A DNA stretch of 64,000 bases, taken from positions 3,782,501 to 3,846,500 of the forward strand of contig NZ_CP108514.1 in NCBI RefSeq assembly GCF_035989305.1, read 5' to 3'. This document shows positions 1 to 11,724 of this stretch, piece by piece; within the stretch, counting starts at the first letter, position 1, and every line of letters starts with the position of its first letter. The translations under genes were made by a program, and so were the position numbers. The notes beneath the pieces are model-generated. The model was not told the DNA's origin. It did not search any database and saw only the letters and a program-made list of their open reading frames with translations. The stretch is from Streptomyces sp. NBC_01233 (GTDB lineage: Bacteria; Actinomycetota; Actinomycetes; Streptomycetales; Streptomycetaceae).

Positions 1-2
1 TG

Positions 3-404
3 GGCGTCTCCCGCGGGGCCTCCTCGGCCCTGGTCTTCGACGCGGCCCCGCCCCCGCGGTGGACCCTGTCCTGCCTGGACCGCGCCCGCCTCGACACCGC
101 GGTGGCCGGCCTGCGCGCCACGGCGGCGACCTCCCTGCGGGTCGGCTCCTCGCAGATCCGGGCCGAGCTGCCGGCGGGGGCCACGGGCACAGCGGTCCTC
201 TCCGTCCCCGCGATCGCCGGCTGGACCTGCAACGGCCGCCCGGCCGCGGCCCATCTGGGACTGGTCGCCCTGCCCCTGGACGGCCGCACCACCACGCTCA
301 GCTGCTCGTTCCGCCCCCCGGGGCTGCTCCCGGGCGCCGCGGCGGCGGGACTGGCCCTGGTCGTTCTGGTGGGCCTGGCGATCGGGCGGCGTCAGCGCAC
401 CTGA
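3..404 (+). CDS. C-terminal part of a YfhO-type membrane protein (5' partial)
   Basis: The reading frame is open from the first bases of the window and stops at TGA ending at 404, so this is the last 133 residues of a gene that begins upstream. It ends with a beta-rich extracytoplasmic stretch (an A-rich segment containing GWTCNGRPA) followed by one hydrophobic helix (LLPGAAAAGLALVVLVGLAI) and a short basic tail (GRRQRT), a tail-anchored topology. A conserved periplasmic beta domain followed by one C-terminal membrane helix is typical of YfhO-family glycosylation-related membrane proteins; the assignment rests on that pattern and is moderate. It converges on the kinase gene below, with its stop overlapping the kinase 3' end by 13 nt. 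Confidence 0.6.
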   Translation, partial: GVSRGASSALVFDAAPPPRWTLSCLDRARLDTAVAGLRATAATSLRVGSSQIRAELPAGATGTAVLSVPAIAGWTCNGRPAAAHLGLVALPLDGRTTTLSCSFRPPGLLPGAAAAGLALVVLVGLAIGRRQRT

Positions 405-1912
405 CCCAGCCACTGCAGGGTCCGGCGGATCTCGGCGGGGAAGGGGTGCGCCGGGCCGTGCAGGCGGTCCGCGTCGAACAGCAGCCGGGCCAGGGTCTCG
501 TGGGCCGCCTGCCGGTCGCCGAGGGAGAGCAGCAGGTGGGCGATCCGGCGGCGGACCTCCAGGGGCAGGCCCGGGTCCGGGTTGGCGTAGTGGTTCTCGA
601 AGAGCGGGAGCAGCGAGCGGTACTCCGCCAGGGCGGCGGCCGGTTCACCGAGCTGCTCCAGGCACTGGGCCGCGTCGTAGCGGAAGCGCAGGGACTGCGG
701 GTCACCGGCCGGGAACTCGTCGGCGAGGCGGCGCAGTTCCGGCAGGGCGCGGCGGTACTGGCCGTCGTCCATCAGCGTGGCGGCGTACTGCTTGCGCAGG
801 GAGCGGACCACCGGGGAGTGCTCCCCGTGCTCGGCGGCCGCCGCCGGCAGGATGCCGCCGAGGATGTCCCCGGCCTGGGTGAGCCGCCCCTGGTCCAGCA
901 GCTTGCGGGCCTCGTCCACGGCGCCGGGGATGTCGGGCCGGGCGGGCGTCGGGACCGGGGTCGGCGGCGAGGTCGGCTGCGGCGGGATCACGGTGGACCG
1001 GTCCGGCCAGGGGGCGTGCGGGCGCAGGAAGGGGCGGGTCGGGTCGAGCGGGCCGGCGGGGGCCCGGCTGCCGCTGGCGGGCAGCAGCGGGGCGAGGGCC
1101 TCGTAGACGGCCTGCGCGGAGCCGGGGCGGTCCTGCGGGTCCTTGGCGAGCAGGCGCATCAGGAGCGTCTCCAGCTCCTGCGGGATCTCCGGGCGCCCCG
1201 GCCGGACCGGGGCCGGGGGCTCGTACAGGTGGCGGTGGAGCACGCCGAGGGCGGTGGATCCCGCGAAGGGGACGTTGCCGCTGAGGAGTTCGTAGAGCAG
1301 CACGCCCAGCGCGTACAGGTCGGTGTACGGGCCGACCGCGCCGCTCATGGCCTGCTCGGGCGCCATGTACGCGGGGCTGCCGATGGGTGTGCCGGTGCTG
1401 GTGAGACGGGTGGTGTCGGTGTCCATCACCGAGGCCACACCGAGGTCCAGGACGAGCACGGTGCCGTCCGGGCGGATCATCACGTTGCGGGGCTTCAGGT
1501 CGCGGTGCACGATCGGCACCGCGTGCACCGCGGAGAGCACGGAGCACAGCTGCGCGACGACGGCGACCGCCCACTGCCAGGGGTAGGGGCCGTGCTCGGC
1601 GAGGTGGTCGGCGAGGTCGGTGCCCTCGACGTAGCCCATGACGAGGAACAGTTCGTCGCCGTCGCTGCCGGCGTCGTGCACGGTGACCAGGCCGGGGTGG
1701 TCGACCTGCGCGGTCACCCGGCACTCGCGCACGAAGCGGCGGCGCAGCTCCTCGGCGACGGTGCCGGGGCCGGCGACCTTGTCGGGGCGCAGCAGCTTGA
1801 CGGCCACCCGGCGGTCCAGGCGCTTGTCGTACGCGGTCCAGACCTGGCCCATGCCGCCCTGTCCCAGGATGGAGGCCAGCTGGTAGCGGTCTCCGATGAG
1901 CCGGTCGGTCAC
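392..1912 (-). CDS. Serine/threonine protein kinase with C-terminal TPR-like region
   Basis: A 506-residue soluble kinase. The N-terminal 260 residues form a PknB-type catalytic domain: glycine loop GQGGMG at 18-23, ATP lysine K39, catalytic loop HRDLKPRN at 136-143, metal-binding DLG (not DFG) at 156-158, and a GSPAYMAPEQ activation-segment end. After a proline-rich linker the C-terminal 200 residues are helical and read as TPR repeats (TQAGDILGGI, YRRALPELRRLADEF, AAALAEYRSLLPLF). There is no membrane helix, unlike PknB itself. GTG at 1912 is chosen because it overlaps the stop of the upstream membrane-protein gene by 4 nt (GTGA) and begins right at the kinase fold (VTDRLIGDRYQL); the frame stays open further upstream only as a shadow of that gene. 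The pair is probably translationally coupled. Confidence 0.92.
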   Translation of the reverse strand: MTDRLIGDRYQLASILGQGGMGQVWTAYDKRLDRRVAVKLLRPDKVAGPGTVAEELRRRFVRECRVTAQVDHPGLVTVHDAGSDGDELFLVMGYVEGTDLADHLAEHGPYPWQWAVAVVAQLCSVLSAVHAVPIVHRDLKPRNVMIRPDGTVLVLDLGVASVMDTDTTRLTSTGTPIGSPAYMAPEQAMSGAVGPYTDLYALGVLLYELLSGNVPFAGSTALGVLHRHLYEPPAPVRPGRPEIPQELETLLMRLLAKDPQDRPGSAQAVYEALAPLLPASGSRAPAGPLDPTRPFLRPHAPWPDRSTVIPPQPTSPPTPVPTPARPDIPGAVDEARKLLDQGRLTQAGDILGGILPAAAAEHGEHSPVVRSLRKQYAATLMDDGQYRRALPELRRLADEFPAGDPQSLRFRYDAAQCLEQLGEPAAALAEYRSLLPLFENHYANPDPGLPLEVRRRIAHLLLSLGDRQAAHETLARLLFDADRLHGPAHPFPAEIRRTLQWLGQVR

Positions 1913-2535
1913 TGATTCGGGTCCTGGATCGCGGTCTGGTTCGGGTCCTGGTAAGGGCCGCCGGGCGGCGGGGTCTGCTTGCGCAGCAGCTCGCTGAGCT
2001 CGTCGAGCTCGGCGCGGACCTGCCCGATGCGCGGCGGCGGGGTCGGCTGCGGGGGCACCTGCGGCGGGGCCGGGGCGGCAGCGGGCTGCTGGGGCACGGG
2101 CGTCTGGCCGTGCGGGTAGCCGTAGGCGGGCGAGGCCTGCTGCGGGTGGGCGTAGGGCGCGGACGGGTACCCGTAGGCGGGCAGCGCCGCCCTCCGGGCC
2201 TCGTGGTGCTTGATGTCGGCGACGAGGAAGTACACGCAGATCGCGAAGCCGGTGAAGATCGAGCCACCGGCGCCGAGGTTGCCCTGCCAGCCGTTGACGT
2301 CGGGGGTGGGGTCGAGCTGGATCAGCGTCATCCACAGGACGGCGAGCGCACCGCTGACCACCAGCAGCACCCAGTCACGGGACTTGCGGGTGACCAGGGC
2401 GAGCCGCAGCATCGAGCCCCAGGCCAGGAAGCCGCAGCTCAGGATGGGCAGCAGCATGAACACCACGCGCAGTGCCACCACGCCCCCGTCGGTGGACTGG
2501 GGGGCGTGCTGCGGCGGAAGGCCGTGGCCGTGCAT
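1909..2535 (-). CDS. Two-helix membrane protein with proline-rich tail, kinase partner
   Basis: 208 residues. ATG at 2535 (MHGHGLPPQ) is preceded by AGGAG at suitable distance; the longer in-frame ORF has no ribosome-binding site. Two to three hydrophobic segments follow (VVALRVVFMLLPILSCGFLAW; WVLLVVSGALAVLWMTLIQL; a third, IFTGFAICVYFLVADI). A cytoplasmic-looking tail is rich in AYGYP and Pro/Gln repeats and ends in a short acidic helix (VRAELDELSELLRKQ) and a repeated QDPNQ. It overlaps the kinase by 4 nt, so the two are one operon. Family function is not known to me; a membrane partner or substrate of the soluble kinase is inferred from the coupling. A -10-like TATACC lies about 45 nt upstream on the minus strand (2579-2584). 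Confidence 0.8.
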   Translation of the reverse strand: MHGHGLPPQHAPQSTDGGVVALRVVFMLLPILSCGFLAWGSMLRLALVTRKSRDWVLLVVSGALAVLWMTLIQLDPTPDVNGWQGNLGAGGSIFTGFAICVYFLVADIKHHEARRAALPAYGYPSAPYAHPQQASPAYGYPHGQTPVPQQPAAAPAPPQVPPQPTPPPRIGQVRAELDELSELLRKQTPPPGGPYQDPNQTAIQDPNQ

Positions 2536-2708
2536 CGCTGCTCCTGACGGGCCGTGCGGAAGAAGTTTCGGCTCTGAGGGTATACAGCGTTCCCGGCCAT
2601 GAGTGAGGGGATGCGCGCAACCGTTGCACGCTCGCTGCACGGCACCTCACCCGCGCCCGGAACGACCCCCGACGGGCGAATCGTCCTGGACGTGTGCAGC
2701 GTCGCAAC

Positions 2709-2741
2709 GGGCCGGGAGTCCGCATCGCGGACTCCCGGCCC
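2709..2741 (-). terminator. Intrinsic terminator after mfd
   Basis: A 15-bp perfect GC-rich stem (arms 2709-2723 and 2727-2741) closes a 3-nt ATC loop, 10 nt beyond the mfd stop. There is no U tract, as is usual for Streptomyces terminators. Confidence 0.8.
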
Positions 2742-2750
2742 CCACGACGG

Positions 2751-6305
<3,555 letters not shown>

Positions 6306-6553
6306 GAAGGAGGCTTTCCGTCCGGTGAAGGGGCAACGCGAAGGGCCCGACACGTCGCACGGGCCGGGGGTTCCCACCATACGACGCGCCCCGCCGCCAC
6401 GCGCGGGGGATTCAGGTCGCCCGTGCGGGTGACGGGGCCGGCGCCCGGACGGGCCCGGACCGGAGGGCTCACCGGAGCAACCGGGCGTGCGTTCGCACCC
6501 CTCTACGATGTCGAGGTACTGACGTCCGAGTACGCCGAGGGGGCACGAAGGCC

Positions 6554-8005
6554 GTGACGAGCGATGCCATAGTCCGGCCGGAAGCCGCGGCGGATCCGGC
6601 GCGTCCGGACCCGGTGCGGGCCAAACCGGTTCGGGCGAAGCCGGTTCGGGCGAAGCCGGTCGGGAGCCGGTGGGCCGGACCGTACGCGGTCGCCGGCGGC
6701 CTGTTCCTCGTGTACCTCGCCCTCTCCGTCGGGCGGTTCCGGCGGATGGACTGGGCCTCGTGGGACCTGGGCATCTTCGAGCAGGCGATCCGCGCGTACG
6801 CGCACCTGCAGGAGCCCGTCGCGGACCTGAAGGGGCCGGGGGCGAACATCCTCGGCGACCACTTCAGCCCGATCATCGCGCTCGCTGCCCCCGTCTACCG
6901 GCTCTTCCCCGGCCCGCTCACCCTGCTCGTCGTGCAGGCGGCGCTGTTCGCGCTCTCCGCCGTCCCCGTCACCAGGGCGGCCGGACGGCTCCTGGGCCGG
7001 GCCCGCGGGATCGCGATCGGCATCGCGTACGGACTGTCCTGGGGCGTCCAGCGGGCGGTGGAGTTCGACTTCCACGAGATCGCCTTCGCCATGCCCCTGC
7101 TGGCCTTCTCCCTGGAGGCGGTGCTCACCCGTCGCTGGCGGGCCGCTCTGCTGTGGGCGCTTGCGCTGGTCCTCGTCAAGGAGGACCTCGGCTTCACGCT
7201 CGCCGCCCTGGCCGTGGTCGTGGCCTGGCGGGCCTGGACCACCGACCGCCGGACCGCGTGGACCGCGCTCGGCGTCGCCGCCTTCGGCGCCGTCTTCGCC
7301 GTCCTCGTGTTCACCGTCTTCATACCGGCCTTCGCCACCGAGGGCTACGGCTACTGGCACAAGATCGACGGCGGCGGCCCGTTCGCCGGCACCGGCACGA
7401 AGCTCGCCACCCTGGCGTGGGTGCTGATCCCCACCACCGGGCTGCTAGCCCTGCGCTCGCCGCTGCTGCTGGTCGCCGCGCCCACCCTCGGCTGGCGGTT
7501 CCTGTCCGGGGACGACCACTACTGGTCCACCGACTGGCACTACAGCGCCGTGCTCATGCCCGTCGTCTCCCTCGCCCTCGTCGACGCCATCGACACGTTC
7601 CGGCGCAGCGAGCGGCCCCGACTGCGCGCGTACTCCCTCCAGCTGCCCACCGCCGTCCTCGCCGCAGGCCTCGCCCTGGCCGCGACGGCCATGCCGACCG
7701 CGAAGCTCGCGGAGGCGCGTACGTACGAGAAGCCCGACCGCGTCACCGCCATCGAGCGGCTCCTCGACCGGATCCCCGACGGGGCCACCGTGGAGGCCGA
7801 CACCACGCCGCTGACCCGGCTGACCTCCCGCTGCCGCGTCCTGTGGATCGGCGGCAGCAAGGGCGTGGTCCCCGACTGGATCACCATCGACAACTCCTCC
7901 CGGTGGGCCGGCGACCCGGTCGTCTACGCCGGCCAGCTGCACCCCGGTGAGCGGTACACCCTGGTGGGCGAGGCCGCCGGGATCGTCCTCCTGCAGCGCG
8001 GCTGA
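6554..8005 (+). CDS. DUF2079 family polytopic membrane protein
   Basis: 483 residues from GTG 6554. After a basic N-terminus with three RAKPV repeats come about ten hydrophobic helices (e.g. YAVAGGLFLVYLALSV, LTLLVVQAALFALSAVPV, WALALVLVKEDLGFTLAALAVVV, PTAVLAAGLALAATAM). The signatures MDWASWDLGIFEQAIRAY, GDHFSPI and FDFHEIAFAMPL are those of DUF2079 membrane proteins, which resemble GT-C glycosyltransferases; the acidic W-D-LGIFEQ loop would sit outside the membrane. The substrate is unknown. It is transcribed divergently from mfd and converges on the ABC permease across a strong bidirectional hairpin. A -10-like TACGAT is at 6504-6509. Confidence 0.9.
   Translation: MTSDAIVRPEAAADPARPDPVRAKPVRAKPVRAKPVGSRWAGPYAVAGGLFLVYLALSVGRFRRMDWASWDLGIFEQAIRAYAHLQEPVADLKGPGANILGDHFSPIIALAAPVYRLFPGPLTLLVVQAALFALSAVPVTRAAGRLLGRARGIAIGIAYGLSWGVQRAVEFDFHEIAFAMPLLAFSLEAVLTRRWRAALLWALALVLVKEDLGFTLAALAVVVAWRAWTTDRRTAWTALGVAAFGAVFAVLVFTVFIPAFATEGYGYWHKIDGGGPFAGTGTKLATLAWVLIPTTGLLALRSPLLLVAAPTLGWRFLSGDDHYWSTDWHYSAVLMPVVSLALVDAIDTFRRSERPRLRAYSLQLPTAVLAAGLALAATAMPTAKLAEARTYEKPDRVTAIERLLDRIPDGATVEADTTPLTRLTSRCRVLWIGGSKGVVPDWITIDNSSRWAGDPVVYAGQLHPGERYTLVGEAAGIVLLQRG
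6617..6661 (+). repeat. Three tandem 15-nt repeats coding RAKPV
   Basis: Three adjacent copies of CGGGCGAAGCCGGTT (first copy with three changes) lie in frame in the 5' end of the DUF2079 gene and encode three RAKPV pentapeptides in its cytoplasmic N-terminus. Copy number is likely to vary between strains by slippage. Confidence 0.85.
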
Positions 8006-8034
8006 CGGACGGCCGGACGGCTGGCGGACGACAA

Positions 8035-8071
8035 GGCGCCGGCCCGGAACCAAAGGTCCCGGGCCGGCGCC
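8035..8071. terminator. Bidirectional terminator between convergent genes
   Basis: A perfect 13-bp stem (8035-8047 with 8059-8071), all G/C, with an 11-nt A-rich loop, lies between the stops of the DUF2079 gene (+) and the ABC permease (-), so it can serve both. Confidence 0.85.
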
Positions 8072-8095
8072 CTCCCCCGAACGACCGCGCAGCGG

Positions 8096-10681
8096 TTACT
8101 CGCTCGCGATCGCGTTCAGAACGTTCATCCGCCCTGCCCGGAAGGCCGGGACCAGTGCGGCGAACAGGCCCACGAAGGCCGAGGCGGCGAACACCCCGAT
8201 GATCGTCGGCCACGGGATCTCCAGGACCTTCAGGCCCTGGAGCGCCAGCAGCTGCTGGGCGCTGGCGCCCCAGCCCATGCCCAGCCCGAGGCCGAGCAGG
8301 GCGCCGAAGAGGGCGATGACCACCGACTCCAGGCGGATCATGCGGCGCAGCTGGCGGCGGGAGAGGCCGATGGCGCGCATCAGGCCGATCTCGCGGGTCC
8401 GCTCGACCACCGACAGGGCGAGGGTGTTCACGACACCCAGGACCGCGATGACGATGGCGAGGCCGAGGAGCCCGTAGACCATGTTCAGCAGCTGACCGAC
8501 CTGGTCCTTCAGGGACTGCTTGTAGTCGGCCTGGTTGCGCACCGCGTACTGCGGGTACTCCGCCATCGCCGCCTTGACCGCCTTGTACGCGGCGGCGTCG
8601 GACTGCCCGTCCTTCGCGCTGGCCAGCAGCATGAAGGGCAGCGGCAGCCGGTCGGCCGGGACGTTGGCCCGCGCGATATCGGTGCTGATGTACTTCATGG
8701 TCTTGTCGATGTTGCCGCCGTCGCTGGTGATCGCCGCAACCTTCAGCTTGACGGTGTTGCCGCCGGTGAAGGCGACCGTCAGCTCGTCGCCGAGCTTGAT
8801 GCCGTGCTTGGTCGCGTACTCCGAGCCCACCGACATGGAGTCCTTGTTGTACGCCGCCGCGTGCTCCCCGGCGACCATCTTGCGCCGGATGTCCTTGGCG
8901 TACGTCGGGTCGGTGGCGCCGAGGCCCACCTCTTCGGCGGCGCCGCCGGGGGCGGTGATCTTGGCCGGCACCTCCCGGTAGGCGGTGACGTGGTCGAGGC
9001 CGCCGGTGGATCGCAGCGCCTGCTCGGCCTGCGGCAGCATGGGCTGGCCGGTCTCGGAGTTGATGATGTAGTCCGCGCCGACGGACTTGTCGAGCTCGTC
9101 GGTGGCGGAGGCCACCATCGAGGAGCCGACCACCGACAGGCAGGCGACCAGCGCGAGGCCGATCATCAGCGCGGCGGCGGTGGCGCCGGTGCGGCGCGGG
9201 TTGCGCAGGGCGTTGCGCTCGGCGAGCCGGCCCACCGGCCCGAAGGGCCGCAGCACCACACCGGAGAGCACCCGCACCACGCCCGCGGCGAGCAGCGGGC
9301 CGATCACGATGAAGCCAATGAGGGTGAAGACGACGCCCAGACCCAGCCAGAGCGATCCGGCTGCGGCCTCGTCGGCGGCCGCGGCGAGGAAGAGCCCGGC
9401 GCCGCCGATGCCGGTGAGGACCAGGCCGATGACGGCGCGGCGGACGCCGGCCTTCTTGTCGCCGGGGGTGCCGGACTCGCGCAGGGCCGCCATCGGGGAG
9501 ACCTTGCCGGCGCGGCGGGCCGGGATGTAGGCGGAGACGATGGTGACGACGATGCCGAGGAAGATGCCGACGACCGGGGTGTACCAGGCGACGGTCAGAT
9601 CGTCGGTGGACAGGTGCATGCCCATCTGGCCCATGAGCTTCATCAGGCCGATGGCCAGGCCGACGCCCGCGCCGACGCCGAGGACCGAGCCGACGACACC
9701 GAGCAGGAAGGCCTCCACGACGACGGACTTGAGGACCTGTCCGCTGTCGGCGCCGATGGCGCGCATCAGGCCGGTCTCACGGGTGCGCTGGGCGACCAGC
9801 ATCGAGAAGGTGTTGAAGATCAGGAAGATGCCGACGAGGAAGGCGATGAGGGCGAAGCCGAACATCACGTACTTCATGACGTTGAGGAAGGAGCCGACGT
9901 CCTTGCGGTTGGCGTCCGCGGCTTCCTTGGCGGTCTGGAGCTTGTACGTGTCCGCGCCGACGGCGGAAGCGATGCTCTGCTTGAGCTGCTCGTCGCTCAC
10001 CCCGTCCTTGGCGGTGACGTTGACGTGCGTGAAGGAGCCGGGGGAGCCGAGCAGCGCCTGCTGCGCGGTGGCGGTGTCGAAGTAGACGACGGCCGCACCC
10101 GGGTTGGTGACGGTGAAGGTGGCGATGCCGGTGATCTTGGCGCGGATGTCGCCGGTGATGGCGATGGTGCGCAGTTCATCACCGAGCTTCAGGTGGTGCT
10201 TCTCCACGGTGTCGGCGTCGACCATCACCTCGGTGGGGCCGCGCGGCGCCTGACCGGCGGTGATCTTCATGGACTTGAGCTCGTTGTCGTTCCAGTTGCC
10301 CGCGATGGTCGGGGCACCGGTGGTCGAGCCCATGTTCTCGTTCTTGGAGTTGACCACGGTGACGGACATCGACATGACGGCGCCCTCGGCGCTCTTGACG
10401 CCCTCGGCCTTCTTCACCTGATCGACGGTGGATCCGGCCACCATCTCGGGCTTGCCGCTGTCCGGGGTGTCCTCCCCGCCCTTCGCCGACTTCGGGCTGA
10501 CCGTCACATCGGCGCTGGTGACGGCGAACAGCTTGTCGAAGGTGGTGTTCATGGTGTCGGTGAACACCAGCGTGCCGCAGACGAAGGCGACGGACAGCAT
10601 GACGGCGACGGCGGACAGCGCCATCCGCCCCTTGTGCGCGATGAAGTTGCGCCGCGAGGTCTTCAGGACGGTGTTGCTCAT
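8096..10681 (-). CDS. ABC exporter permease (duplicated FtsX/MacB type)
   Basis: 861 residues containing two copies of the FtsX-type permease unit. One membrane helix near the N-terminus (MALSAVAVMLSVAFVCGTLVF) is followed by a large extracytoplasmic MacB-PCD-like domain, then three helices (VMFGFALIAFLVGIFLIF etc.); a linker with two helices follows, then a second extracytoplasmic domain and a final three-helix FtsX unit ending VGLFAALVPAFRAGRMNVLNAIASE. Both units carry the conserved RTRE(T/I)GLMRAIG motif of this family. Such permeases move lipids, peptides or drugs outward or act in envelope mechanotransmission; the substrate cannot be read from sequence. ATG 10681 overlaps the ATPase stop by 4 nt (ATGA), so the two are coupled; the longer frame upstream is a shadow. 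Confidence 0.93.
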   Translation of the reverse strand: MSNTVLKTSRRNFIAHKGRMALSAVAVMLSVAFVCGTLVFTDTMNTTFDKLFAVTSADVTVSPKSAKGGEDTPDSGKPEMVAGSTVDQVKKAEGVKSAEGAVMSMSVTVVNSKNENMGSTTGAPTIAGNWNDNELKSMKITAGQAPRGPTEVMVDADTVEKHHLKLGDELRTIAITGDIRAKITGIATFTVTNPGAAVVYFDTATAQQALLGSPGSFTHVNVTAKDGVSDEQLKQSIASAVGADTYKLQTAKEAADANRKDVGSFLNVMKYVMFGFALIAFLVGIFLIFNTFSMLVAQRTRETGLMRAIGADSGQVLKSVVVEAFLLGVVGSVLGVGAGVGLAIGLMKLMGQMGMHLSTDDLTVAWYTPVVGIFLGIVVTIVSAYIPARRAGKVSPMAALRESGTPGDKKAGVRRAVIGLVLTGIGGAGLFLAAAADEAAAGSLWLGLGVVFTLIGFIVIGPLLAAGVVRVLSGVVLRPFGPVGRLAERNALRNPRRTGATAAALMIGLALVACLSVVGSSMVASATDELDKSVGADYIINSETGQPMLPQAEQALRSTGGLDHVTAYREVPAKITAPGGAAEEVGLGATDPTYAKDIRRKMVAGEHAAAYNKDSMSVGSEYATKHGIKLGDELTVAFTGGNTVKLKVAAITSDGGNIDKTMKYISTDIARANVPADRLPLPFMLLASAKDGQSDAAAYKAVKAAMAEYPQYAVRNQADYKQSLKDQVGQLLNMVYGLLGLAIVIAVLGVVNTLALSVVERTREIGLMRAIGLSRRQLRRMIRLESVVIALFGALLGLGLGMGWGASAQQLLALQGLKVLEIPWPTIIGVFAASAFVGLFAALVPAFRAGRMNVLNAIASE

Positions 10682-11466
10682 GACGTCCGCCCGCGCGCGT
10701 CGAAGTCCTTCATGCGGTCCAGGACCTGGTCGGCGGTGGGCCCGTACATCTCGTCGACGATCCGGCCGTCGGCGAGGAAGATGACGCGGTCCGCGTAGGA
10801 CGCGGCGACCGGGTCGTGGGTGACCATGACGATGGTCTGGCCGAGCTCGTCCACCGAACGGCGCAGGAAGCCGAGTACCTCGGCGCCGGCACGGGAGTCC
10901 AGGTTTCCGGTCGGCTCGTCGCCGAAGATGATCTGCGGGCGGGCGGCGAGGGCGCGGGCGACCGCGACGCGCTGCTGCTGGCCGCCGGAGAGCTCGGTCG
11001 GGCGGTGCTTGAGCCGGCCGGCGAGGCCCACGGTCTCCACGACCCGGTTCAGCCACTCCGCGTCGGGCTTGCGGCCCGCGATGTCCATGGGGAGCGTGAT
11101 GTTCTCCAGGGCGTTGAGCGTGGGCAGCAGGTTGAAGGCCTGGAAGATGAAGCCGATCCGGTCGCGGCGCAGCTGCGTGAGCTTCTTGTCCTTCAGCCCG
11201 GTGATCTCGGTGTCGTCCAGGTGGATCTGGCCGCTGGTCACCGTGTCGAGACCGGCGAGGCAGTGCATCAGCGTGGACTTGCCGGAGCCGGAGGGGCCCA
11301 TGATCGCGGTGAACTGGCCGCGCATGATGTCCACGTCCACGTCGTCGAGGGCGACGACGCGCGTCTCCCCGGAGCCGTAGGCCTTGACGACCTTGCGCGC
11401 CCGGGCCGCGACGGCTGCATGCCCTCCAGTACCCCCGTGCCTGGTTTCGGTCATAGCCGTTGTCAC
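10678..11466 (-). CDS. ABC exporter ATPase (LolD/MacB type)
   Basis: 262 residues. Walker A GPSGSGKST at 57-65, Q-loop in FIFQAFNLLPTLNALEN, signature LSGGQQQRVAVARAL, Walker B IIFGDEPTGNLDS and the H-loop MVTHDP are all intact. These sequences place it in the LolD/MacB/FtsE subfamily that partners FtsX-type permeases, which is exactly the next gene. GTG 11466 is preceded by GGGAG 8 nt upstream; the in-frame ATG four codons later has none. Expected to be a membrane-associated homodimer driving the permease. Confidence 0.95.
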   Translation of the reverse strand: MTTAMTETRHGGTGGHAAVAARARKVVKAYGSGETRVVALDDVDVDIMRGQFTAIMGPSGSGKSTLMHCLAGLDTVTSGQIHLDDTEITGLKDKKLTQLRRDRIGFIFQAFNLLPTLNALENITLPMDIAGRKPDAEWLNRVVETVGLAGRLKHRPTELSGGQQQRVAVARALAARPQIIFGDEPTGNLDSRAGAEVLGFLRRSVDELGQTIVMVTHDPVAASYADRVIFLADGRIVDEMYGPTADQVLDRMKDFDARGRTS

Positions 11467-11483
11467 GGTCTTTCTCCCTTTTC

Positions 11484-11553
11484 GCCTGTGTGCGTCTGTC
11501 TGCGTCTGTCTGCGTGCCGCGTGCGTCTGCGTGCTGCGTGCGTCGTCGTCATG
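11484..11553. repeat. Low-complexity TCTGCG/TGCGTG repeat upstream of the ABC operon
   Basis: About 70 nt of imperfect hexamer repeats (TCTGCG, TGCGTG, ending GTCGTCGTC) directly upstream of the ATPase start. This is the 5' leader or promoter of the exporter operon; repeat length could affect spacing. The rest of 11467-11724 shows no gene. Confidence 0.7.
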
Positions 11554-11724
11554 AAGTCTGCGGCGGGTGGGGGTCCGGGCACGCTGGTGCCCATCGCCGT
11601 ATCCACCCGGGGGTTATCCCCACCCCCCACCTCCCGGTCCGTATGTTCCAGTTAAGGAGGCGCCGGGGGCCCTCACCTCCTCCGCCGGGAGGAACCGCCC
11701 CTGGCCCGTTGTGTGGAGGCACCC

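Noticed and set aside
392..2335. Longer 647-residue frame through the kinase gene
   Set aside because: The extra N-terminus is an Arg/Pro-rich shadow of the coupled membrane-protein gene; the kinase fold begins at GTG 1912.
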